Below are positions 22,501 to 34,500 of a DNA stretch of 64,000 nt, piece by piece. Numbering within the stretch: the stretch's first letter is position 1; every line of letters starts with the position of its first letter. The position numbers were made by a program, and so were the translations under genes. Source of the DNA: Prostheceraeus crozeri. Lineage: Eukaryota > Platyhelminthes > Polycladida > Euryleptidae. Under the pieces are notes generated by a model that searched no databases, was not told the origin of the DNA, and worked only from the letters and a program-made list of their open reading frames with translations. The stretch lies in the NCBI GenBank assembly GCA_907163375.1, contig CAJQUW010013671.1, forward strand, positions 124,001 to 188,000, written 5' to 3'.

Positions 22501-25500
22501 ACAGTCATTTACAACCGCTGCCTTCAATCCGGTGTTTTCCCTGACCTTTGGAAGTCAGCCAACATCACTCCTCTCCCAAAAGGCAAAGATGACTTCCGTC
22601 CAATCTCCATTCTTCCCTTTTTAAACAAAGCGCTCGAACGTCTGATTAGAGACAAGATACTTCTTCCCTCCTTATGCCATCCCCTTGATTTCCGGTAGTT
22701 CGGCTTCATCCAAACAGATTTGGTGGGTGTACTAATGCCTTGCTTGCCATCAGACTGACCATCCTCCAACATATCTCTGAGAAATCTTCTCATTATGTGA
22801 GGCTCCTGGCTGTCGACTTCCGTAAGGCCTTTGACTTGGTCAGTCATAGTATGCTTCTCAACACACTGAAGAACAACTTTGGCTGCAGTCGGATTGCACT
22901 TCAGTGCATCCAGAGCTTTCTGTCAAACCGTATGCAGCGTGTTGCTGCCCAAGATGTTATCACCCCATGGAAAAAGATCACCAGCGGTGTTCCACAAGGT
23001 TCCGTTTTGGGCCCTCTTCTCTTTGTCATTTTGATGGACGATCTCCCAATCTTTTCCCAAACGAAGGTTGTTGCCTATGCGGATGATGTGACGCTGATTC
23101 ATTTGTGTGATGAGAGTGTGCCTGATAGTTTCCAGAATGATGTTGATGCTTTCTGCGAATGAACTGCTGATAAACAACTTTGCATTAATGTCGATAAAAC
23201 TAAATCCATGACTGTGTCTCGCAAAAGCTGTGGTGTGATGAATTCTTCTGTTTGCATTGACAACACTCCGGTTGATGATGTTGAGTGTTTGAAAGTTCTG
23301 TTGATGATGTTGAGTGTTTGAAAGTTCTGGGTGTTCATTTTTCCAAGGATGCGAAGTGGGATGTCCAGTTTCGTCTGTTGTACAATAGGTGTTGCCGTGC
23401 GATGTCGTTGGTGAAGCGTTTGAGAAGCAACTGCAACAATGGTGCTGTTATTTGGAAAGCCTACACAGGTCTTGTGTATAGCCATATTTCATTCTGCTGG
23501 CCTGTGATTTGTGACCTTCCTAAAAACTATTTCCGGAAACTTGAATGTCTAGATCGTGTTGCTCAGAAATGGGCCAATATTTAAAAGTACCAAATGTCTT
23601 CGTAGTCGACTTGACAGAAGTTGTATCAAACTAATTAAGAAAGTCTCATGCCATAAGTCGAAACATCCATTGTCTGTGTTTTTTCAATTTAGAAATGCAC
23701 AGCGCAATGTCAGGCACAAGCGAGTTTTGCAAACGTTTTATAGACGTTCAGCTCTGTATAATAGCAGCTTTGTGAAATTTGCCGTCCACGCATAATATGT
23801 CAGTACCGCCCTTTGTATTTGACAATAAAGATTTATTATTATTATTAGGTTATGGCTTTGGGAAATTCATAATTATACGATTATACGGCAATAGCATGTG
23901 AATGTTTCTATAATTAAAAAGAATATGGCCGGATTTACCGCCGATCACGAGACATTGCTCGAAGATGCCCCAACTGTGATCGCGCGATTTTCATCACGTG
24001 TTGAACCGACTCGCATTACTCTTGTTTTCTTTGCATTCAACTTGAGCGACCTCTCAATTCCTGCGGTGTTTGCCAGGTCAACCATCTCTTGCATTTCACT
24101 CATGTTCTTGGGGATTGAGGCTGTGTCATCGGCGTACCTGACATTGGTGATTTGTCTGCCTCCGATATTGATGCCACCGTTCGCAATATTTGTCTCTCTC
24201 ATGAGTTGCTCAGTGTAAAAACTGAAAAGATGAGGTGAGAGAATACATCCTTGACGCACACCCTTTTCGATTGGAAATTTCTTTCGAAATTGGAATAACT
24301 CCGTGTTGATTGCAGTAGAGGGACTTTATCAGATTGATGAGGTGCGCTGGGAATCCAAAAGTGGACAAGATTTCCCACAGCTGACCGTGGCTCACGCTGT
24401 CAAAGACCTTAGAAAAATCGACAGAAGTTATAATCGCTCCACATGACATGTCATTCACCTCTTCAATCATCACTTGTAGGGTTGCCAACATATTTGCAGT
24501 ACCTCTGCCAATTCGAAAAACTGCTTGTTCAATTGGGAGTTCCTGTTCGATCTTCATGCTTTACCTTTATGCATTCTGTCAAACTCATCGATTTCAGCGC
24601 ACCGTCGTTCTAACCACAACCGAATGCTACAAATATCTATGTTTGTATCTTCATCTTTTCAAATGTCGTGCTCATGTTGTTGAATAAAATATTTCCTTTT
24701 ATGATTTGTGCCCTGATGATAACGACGCTTAGTCGTTGAAATATATTGATTTGGAAAAAATTGACTTCAAAAATAACAAATTACTTCAATTCCTTGTAAA
24801 CCTTAAGTTAACTTAAAAACATACGTATAGTTTTCCGAAAATTTTGCAACAATACCGTTGCGTGATAAGCAATGAAAATGGATCTGATCGCGGTGCATTT
24901 TCTGCTTCCTTTGGCCGCTTTGTTTTTTTAACAAACTATGGTTGTAACGCATGGTTTGAAAACACAGTCTTCACTTCTTACTGACACTTCACTACATGGA
25001 CCTGGAGGTCAACCAGCTTTGCTAGAACAGTGCAGCTGACGATGACTGCATTGTCGGGGAATTATGCTTTTATCACGTCTACAATCTTGATGTGTCAGAT
25101 TGAGCGAAAATGATGTTAAAACGATAAGATTTTTGAATCAGCTAATGCAATCATTACTACCTCCAATTTCAGAGGGGGACAGGTTCTGTTGTATCTCTCT
25201 CCTTGAATGCGCCACTGGCAGGAGAAATGGCAATCAACAATGATGATCAGAAGCGGTATTTCTCATGATAAGGAACTGAGGTCTCTCACCCCAAAAACTC
25301 AATCATACCGTTCAGAAATAAAGAAAGTCGATCCAAAGACGCTAACTGACAAAAACGTCAATCCTGTATGCAGGGTCTCGCCCGGCAGTGGCTGAAGAGA
25401 GGCTGTCCAGGTAATCCTGGGAATCGTCACCGAAGTTAGTGCTTGCGCAACCGCTACATCTCGTCGTATCGCGACTTGGAATGCAATAACCATGTGTGAC

Positions 25501-28500
25501 CATGTGCGTGGCAGGAGAGCTGGACTATATACATGTAATTCAAGAGCTGAATATGTTGAAAGCAGATAATTTGGACTTGGTCGAAACAAGATAGTCAGAT
25601 AGTGAAAGGACATCAGGATGCGGACATGTGCTAATTTTACCAGGCGGTGAATCGATTTCTTGCTGAATACAGAGAGAGTCATGAGATTTAACCGCTTTAC
25701 CCAGCGAGTGACCGGCTGATGATTTTTGAAGTTCGAGATTATTATCTCATTATCATTCCGTGATAATGCCAGTTAGACGAAACACAGCAACAAATTGAGC
25801 CATGAAGTAAGACTGCTAAACAAATGACTTACGCATGGTGAATTTAAAATACACAGTGCACTGATCAGGTTTGTCTTTATTTTTGTTCTACGCAGGTCTT
25901 TTAGGGTGACAAAATCTTTTTTACAATATACGTTATTTTTTTAAAATCTGTCTTCATGTCTCATACTGGCTGTTTGCTGTGTTTTATCATTGGTTCTCTA
26001 AACAGTCGACAATTTACTTTTTATCTACTTTTATTTAGTCGACGGATGCTTTTACATCCTTCACGAGATGACTGGTAGTAACTTGTCCGTCCGAACAAAT
26101 AATACTAGTAGAGCAAGAGCTTCAATCGGAATAGACAGTTTATTTGAAACTGATTTATAGATTGAACACTTCATATTCAATGGATATAATAACATCTACT
26201 GAGAGCACGAGGTTCTACTGGATATTTCATTATAATAAACCCAACAAACAAGAGAAAACGTGATCAAATGTGCGGCACTGATCTAAGAAAAAATTATTGA
26301 TATATTGTCTCTTCATAAGCGAAAGTGCAACGAATATAAAATTTGAGGTTCGACCGAACCGATCTCCTTTTGTCAAATCATGAAATTTACATCAGCAATG
26401 AAGCACTTTTGCATTTTCAGTTTTTGCTAACTTCGTTGTTGTACAGTCGGATCCGCGTATAAGGAACTCACATGTAAGGACAACCCTTCTATACCGTTCA
26501 TTGATCAATCTAGTGGTATGCAATTTGATGCCGCATGCAAGGACAACTCACTTTTAAGGAAGGATTCCTCATGACCTATTCATATTTCAATTCATAAAAA
26601 ACACTCATATAATGACTAATCGCCGACATCAACATACAATTGCAGTAACATCATCCTCTTTAATACGGCACAGGCACATTCCATTGAGGTCATTTTCCTT
26701 CATGTATTTTTTTCGTTTCCATCTTTTTTTTTGGAATTCATCAAGTCAAAATGACACATTTTTCACTTAAAAATTATCTAGATATTGTCATGGATATAAC
26801 TTCATGAAAGTAAGACATTCAATTAAAGATGCATGTTTGTAGGCAAAACAAGGAACCCCACGCAGGGCATTGCACAATGTGGGAGGGAATTTCAGTGGGC
26901 AAGAATGATGAGAATGTGATTTCAAAAAGTTTACCTTATTTTGGGATACATGCAGTTATTGAGTTATAGCAGCAAATAAGGTCATCTTTAAGTTAAACAG
27001 GGTGTTTAGAAAAAATATCCAGGACTCAATTTTAGGACATTTTTAGAACGACATTTAGGACTTTTCATACAACGCTTTCAGTGATTAAAACCTGCTGATT
27101 ACTCATTTCTAATTACCTGGTAATTTATATTATGAATCTTTCTTTTTTATTTGGTGAGCTGCATTGTTCTGCGTCGTGAAATTAATTTCATAAGAGAAGA
27201 CAGAAGACAACATTTTCTTAAAAAATTAACTAATATTTTGGGAACATTTTCATTGTCTACACCCTATCACTCTAAAAATGTGTGATAAAACCATAAACGA
27301 ATAAATTATTGATGAGCATCAGAGAACAATGCAGCAACAAATAGTTTTATGAACATACTAATCTACAGTGACAGGGGAATTTTTCTGAAGATAGTCTAGA
27401 CCGGCAAACATTAATTCATTGATAGGTATATTTTCTTATTGTGCCATGCCAGAACGAAACCCGGAAAAACAATAGTAACCATTGATTTAGAAATGATGAT
27501 TTAGTGGCCACTAAATGTACACTCTGCCGGAATTGCAGTGTAAAACTAATCCTCTAATGCAAATTTGTCTCTTTCTCTTCTTTCGAGATTGGCAACAGCT
27601 TCTAAAAGATGGAGAGAGATCGCCAGCTTGCTGGTAAATAAGTGTTTTGAAATAGCCACTAGGGTGAGAGTGTATGAGGCGTGCGTGAGATCGGCTTTGT
27701 TGTATGGTTCGAAGACGTGGCCACTAACGGACAGGGGCGACCGAAAAGAAGCAGTATTGGATAGTGAGCTGTTAGTGACAGGTAGATTCAATGGGTGAAT
27801 CTTACTTTTAGAGACTTGTTAGTCTAACAGTGTTTCTATGCGTCGCCCCAGGATGATGAAAATTCTACGAAGCTGCAATAGAAGAATGCTGAGAGTTATC
27901 GCAGGAGTGCGATGGCAGGATGGAGAGACTGGCGCCGAGGTAGCAGAGAAGTATCGCACACTGGACCTAGCTGAGAAGACAGAGAAGACTCCGGTGGTTT
28001 GGCTATAATAATAGAAGGGAATGAAGGTTGCCTAGTAAAGGAAGTGGATGGAAGGAGACAGAGAGTAAGACCGAAGAATATGTGGAAGTGGATATGGCAA
28101 AGCTGGAAATCAGAGAAAAACTAACTCAAAACAGAAACAGTTGGAGAAGAGCCATTGTCGCACGTCCAACCACAAGATAATGGGAAAATAAGGACGCTAA
28201 ACGATGATGATGATGAATACAGTGCTTACCGCTTCATATGATAACATTGGGAGAAAGCATTTTGATTACAATATGCGGCTGATAACAATACCCGGCCATT
28301 TATACTTCAGTTATATTTAGGTTAATTTGGAATTATATAGACATTTCTTTAAATTAAATGAACCTTAGTTAAATAAAAAGGAAATGTGTACAAATTTAAA
28401 CCGGTTTGCTTTTCTACTGGCAAATTATTAGATAATTATCAACCCACAGTTTGTTGCACTTAACAGATTTAAATGTCCGTAGTGCTTGATTTTAATTGTT

Positions 28501-31500
28501 CAAATGAATTCTCATTTAGCACACCGACCGAATGAGAATGCACACCGAGAATCGTCTACGTGTCTGTCTGATTTGCAGAACCTTTCTACAGAACACATGA
28601 TTGGGCGTAAATCCCGGAACATTCGAATAAATCAAAGAGAACTTTTCGGTAAATATTAGGCTTCTAGGTTTCTAAGTTAGGCTGAAAATGCTTATGAATA
28701 GCTGCTCAGATTGGCGTTGAAACTTAAGCTGTTGAAAATGTCAACTCTTTAGAGTTATATTGTTTGCTATCTAATAGCTGCAATTAGCCGATCTGGGAAA
28801 CGGAGGGTGTCTATGAAAACCAACCATCCCTCACTGCAGAAGTCGGAGCATCTCTAAAATGGGTTCCTGGTCATTACAAAATGATCTGGTTAAGATCACC
28901 GATTCAGTGCGAGCACCACACTTTAGAGATTCAGATGCCGATATATTCCACCTTGATAAGATCCACCATGTCGTTGTGATAGTCGCACCTTAAAGACGCA
29001 TTCACATTAGCACGATAATGATAAAATCGTGACGATATTTCATTTTATCGTTGAGCTCCACTGTCTACATTGGAACAATTATCGTTGAGAAAATCGGTCG
29101 AATGTGAACAGCAGCTATGCTACAAATGCACAGCGATTTTATTTCAATTTGTCGTTATCGTTATCGGTCTTATGTGAACGTGCTTTTAGTCGCTTTCAAC
29201 GAAGCCCAAGAAGGCGTCGGCTCTACTATACACCGCAGACCCCACGGACAGAAGCTATTGATTGAAGGAGCTTGACAGATTTCATATTCGAATTTAGCAC
29301 TGAGTTCCAAAAAAGCAGTCTCTTCTCTTGTCCGGTGTTGTAAGAATTAAAGGGAAAAGTAAAACAACTTTATGAAGACATAGCTACCTTCATAATACTG
29401 AAGCAACGTTCTGATACATATCCAAGTATGTCCAGCAGTTTCAACCTAAAAATTTCAACAACCATGCAAATGCGACATCAAAATTACAGATAAGGCGACA
29501 CTTTTTTGAATTTTCATTTGCCTTATCGATTTGAAAATAAAATATCTATTACTTTGATAAAAAAGTCAAGCGCTTTGAAGTTCCTTGTTTTTAGATTTTA
29601 CGACACACAAAGACAATTCTAAAAGACTTTTTTGAACTTTTGATGATATTCAAGACTTTGTAGATACCCTGATCGGACAGTACATTCAAAAATTCAATTT
29701 CGTAACTCAAATTTTCATTTCAAATTGGTTTTAGATTAAAAAATTGGAACAAAATGTAATTTTTTCTTGTATGACAATTGGCACATAAAACGTCTTTTGA
29801 ATTGTTGATTGCAAGTTTGACATATCTTGAGGGAATGGAGAGCCATTAAAATGTCCGGTTATGAATTCGGTCGAACCTGTGGGAAGTTTGCTGGTTCAGC
29901 CGAACCAAACGTTCGGCGCATCCCTACAGAATTGTATATTTTCAATTGCAACTCTACCTTCAAAGAACACCGCATACCGTCGTCCCTGATGTGTAACTAG
30001 AAGACTCAACTGTGGATTGAATCAAATCGGAATGTACTCAAAATGTGCTCAAATCAAGAATTTGAAATATTCAAGCTTGAATGTAATTATTTCATCATTG
30101 TTCTTTTAGCTACTAATATTTTGATGTGCTCTGAAAAAACTTCTAACTCAGAAACTACCAGCCGCTTGCAGACGATAGCATTAGACGGCGGTTATTGCGA
30201 ACACACTACCCTGTATTTGCACTAATGTCACTAAAAAATATAAGAAAAACTGACGAACTTTCAAGTCATTGTGAATCGATCAAGCAATTTAGCTTCGTCA
30301 GCGAGGAGATTTCTTTCGCTTCGACAAGTGTTGCCATGAGGAAATCGTGGACCTACAAATGACATTCGAACGTATTCGAGGAAGAAAGGAGAGAAACTCC
30401 ATGAAATCGAAGTTTCAAAATTTTGCGTGTACAATAATCTCAATGATCATGACGCGCTGATACATGAAGCTTTCGATCGTGACTCTTTGAAACCAAGTGT
30501 TTGAATAGTGACGCAATCTAATTGATAGATTGATTGAAAATCAATCTACGTCACCAAATCTGTCAGAGATGTTAACGAATACAAATCATATGACCAGATA
30601 ATATCCATAATATTGTCATCCACTTATATTTAACTTCCACTACATAGCATAATGGGATTAGATGAATTATCTCTAGTACGAGTAAGACAAATGATCATAT
30701 TTCTCTTGTAGAACACCTTGAAATGTGATGTGTGTCTTTATTATCTCGCCAAGAAGTTTTATCGTCTTGGCGGAAAGAATAACAACTGGAACGAGCGAAT
30801 AGCAAATGACAGCATGTAAACATAGTAAAAATGACATGACAGTAATGGTTTCCACATTGGAGAGGAGTGCAGGCTACAGTCTATTCACTTTATCAATTCT
30901 ATTCAAAATCTTTCACTTTATCTATTCGCTTAATCTTTTGCAATATTTCACAAAAGAGACTTCCCGTTGGACGGGGAATATGATCATTTTCGCATGAGAG
31001 TGATCACTAGTTGCGATATTAAAAGGTACATATAACCCAAAATAGAAAAATAATTACTACGCTTAGGCGCTCCTAAAACACAAAAATTGCTTTCTGAGGA
31101 AGGTAATTGTAGAATCTGTTTATTGACACAAGCAGCCAATTTCTATTTCCGCCATTACTTCCATCGGTGAAATTTTACAAAAATTATATAATTATCAATT
31201 CAGTCATTGTGAATTATAGCAGTGAAGTTGTAGACAAGTGACTGATATAAAAAATTGCTTTATCAGCATCAGACCATAACTAAAAAGTAAGAAATGTGAA
31301 AGGCCAGAGATATCTCTAAAAACTAGCCTACTTGATTACAGACTGCATGCAATTTACATTACAAAATAATAGTGGAATGAGGAATGGTTCAGAGGATTGA
31401 TACTGGTGATTCGTTGCAACTTCAATCTTCAAGTGCTTTCCCTTCACCCTTATAAACTTACTTCCAGTTCCTGCAGTGGTAGCTTGATATTGGGGTGCGG

Positions 31501-34500
31501 CTGGAGCTGATTCTTTCTGCTGTGCAACAATATTGTTTTGCATATCTTTCATCGCCTCCTCTTTCTCCGTTTTCCGAGCGAAACAAAAATCTGCAACTTT
31601 GGTCTGATAACGTAGAAGAATTTCTGTCAGATCACTGTAGAACTTTGAACCCTCTTCGAGATTTCCTTTCAATTGAGTAAAGCTGTCGTAAGCAGATGCT
31701 AATTCTGACAAGAGAGAAGCACGTTCATTTCCTCCACCTGCTGAAGATCCTGTAAAAATAAACAGAAAGAAAAAATAAGGAGGACATTTGTGATTAGATC
31801 TGAAGAAATTTCAATGAGTCAGCACCCATAGACCAATCTTCAAGGACCCCTGTTATGGATGGAAGGTCCGAGGCATTGTGCATGTGTTCAAAAGTACATG
31901 TTGCATGAAAGTGTGAGTGACGAGGGTCGCAGATTGGTTAAACATACCATAGCAACAACAGACTGAAGAATGTCTTTTCTTGAATGCTAATGTGTCTCAT
32001 AAGAGCGATGTTGTTTCTGCACATTATCAGCAGTCTTTTAGATTTGAAAAATTCTAGGATTCTTTATAAAAGATAAGAATTGAATTGTAGTTCAGGACTT
32101 GTTCTTCGTTCGCATGGAGACAGTAGGGCATGCGTAAAGCAGAATTGGAGAACGGTGAAAGAGACGTGGCGTGATCGACAGGCATATAGAGAGTGAAAGA
32201 AGTTCGGCCTCAAAAAGATGATGTCGTAAATTGATATGTGAGGAGAAGTTCAATTCATACTGAATGAACAATATCCTACAAAAACTAAGGGTGAAATAAA
32301 CAGGAATGTTTGTTTACAGGGTGGAATAAACAGGAATTCGCAATGTGTTATGTGAAACTCATTAAGTATTTGCAAATAAGCTAAGCATATAAAGTCATTG
32401 TCAAACATACCCAAAGTAGCGCGCAATAAGCATGATGCAACAAGGTTTTGCTCAATGACCATCATGTCAATAAAAGGTTTAAACATGTGCGATTTTCTAT
32501 TGCAAACATCAGGAATGATGATTATAACACTTGTCTGGCGAACATTTTAGACAGCCTTCATAAGACTCTACAAATATCTCTGATACTCGTTCAATGATTT
32601 CTGACTAATAATAACACTGAATACAATTACATTAGACCGCCCTATGCTGCTAGATTGGATGCGCTATTCACTCAGTGGATAACACGTCCAAATAACACAA
32701 TATAATGCAACCAAACTCTGCCGACTGCAAACAAAGGAAACAGAAGCTCTTAAAGATGTTCTACACGTGCAATGTATTATAACCTGCTGTATAGGTAGTG
32801 ATATTCAACAATTACTTCCCTTGTTTGTAGTCAGCGAGCGTTTGCTCCTGAGAGCAAAGCAAGGACCTGATAAAACTTTCAAATCCCAAAGTTATAAAAC
32901 AATTTATGCTTGATCATTCTTTTAAATTGCACCCTGTATGCTATTACGAATACTCATGCTATTTGCGAGAACAACTCGTAACAATACTCGCAATTCTTTA
33001 TTAGAAAACTTCTTCCGCTTTTATGTCAAGCTCACAAATATGAGCAAAAGACGTATTGACAGCAGGTAAAAGCAGCTGGTGATAGAATCATAAGTCTGAC
33101 ATTGTGAATGTTTAAAATTGAGCTATTCACTGCGTTCAATCACAAAATTGACTGTAAAGAATGAAATATCAATATTAAGGTTCAAGATTCTTTTCATAGA
33201 GGCGAAATCAGGAACAAAAAGATAAATGTTAAAAATATAATATGACCTAAATTACTTGTAAGATATCTACCGTAAATGGAATACATTATCTGGCCTATAC
33301 ATATATTTACAAAATCTCATTAAGGTATGAAGTCTTAAACACATTGCTCCTTAAACTTTAAACATTGTATTTCTGAAATGTCAAAAAGCAGAAATTGTTC
33401 AAACTTCTTTTCTAAAACCATGACCATTAATGACATTGACACTCATTTTTAAGACCATAAATATTTCCAGACCACATTGAGATTAGCAACAGTGAAAGGT
33501 AGCACGTCAGTACAGTCCATGTATTTTTGGCAACGCTTTAATTGGCAAATAAGACGAAAGAATTGCATCAGAATAAAGATTTATATTTTTAATCGTAATT
33601 AGTCTTCCACACTAAGTAAATTACATCATAACCAGGCCAGTTTAAATAATGATCACAGTAACTACAATCAAGGTGATACAACGAAAGTCGATTCCTAAAT
33701 GCTAAGTTATTTTGCTCTGATCAGGACAAATTTGCTACGATAACAACATAATTTGGCATAAAGGTGTGGAAGCGTAAAGAATGAGATTTCTAATCAAGCA
33801 GTGAAGCATGAGCTGCACGTTTTTCATATCCAAATTTTGGCAGTAACTGATTTAAGATTTCTCAATGATGGAAATATGTCTATTTGACGAAATTAATCGA
33901 AGATTTACCGAAATTTGGTCCCATGGCTTTAAGGAAACCAGTGTCTATAGTGGGAGTTCGATTGAAAAGTGGAAAGACAGCAGTATACTGAATAGAATCA
34001 TAATTGGAAATCAAATTTCATAACTCAAAAGCTGACGCAAAAAAACGCTGGTACAGCAAGTGCTAGTTATGATTCAACAGTTTTTTTTTGAAAAAATTGG
34101 CTCGTGAAGAATCTTAGGTGCTACGACAATCAAAAGATTTGTCTTTGTGATGAACAGGCAAATCAGAGGCTACTGGACAAGTCTGAAGTAAAATTTTGTA
34201 AAGATGTCATCAATTATTTGAATTATTGAGATGCATCTCCAATCTCATGGTGTTAAGTATTTTCAGCCTTGCTTCCAAAAAGCTTCAGATCAATCAAAAA
34301 TATCTGAATTAAAGTGCTCAGGATGACGTTGATAAGAAAACTAATATAATCCTAATTGAATACTAGCGACATCGGCCACACCACTTGTGTTTTAGAATGA
34401 CAGTTTGAAGAGATACCATGTTGTAAATAACCAACCCAAATGCTATTCACTAAGGGCTAGTTGCAGTTGCATTTAAGTGCTTCATTAAAAACTCCTTCAT

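Larger units (their letters stand above)
20470..24803. mobile_element. Penelope-type inverted ends enclosing two LINEs
   Basis: The segment 20470-20648 is an inverted copy of 24605-24803 (about 180-200 bp). Shared stretches include ATGCTACAAATATCTAT-like, CTCATGTTGTTGAATA and CCCTGATGATA. Both arms contain a hammerhead core. A CR1-group LINE (+) and an RTE-type fragment (-) fill the interior. No Penelope RT is recognisable, so this is a broken copy, older than the 18.1 kb element judging by arm divergence. Confidence 0.65.

Noticed and set aside
26452-26600. Complete pogo-type MITE
   Set aside because: Only a left-end-like sequence is visible; no inverted partner found, so it was noted in the intron entry only.
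29885-29926. Complete hAT of the TAGGGATGCGCCGAA type
   Set aside because: Only a right-end-like sequence was found; no left end or target duplication.
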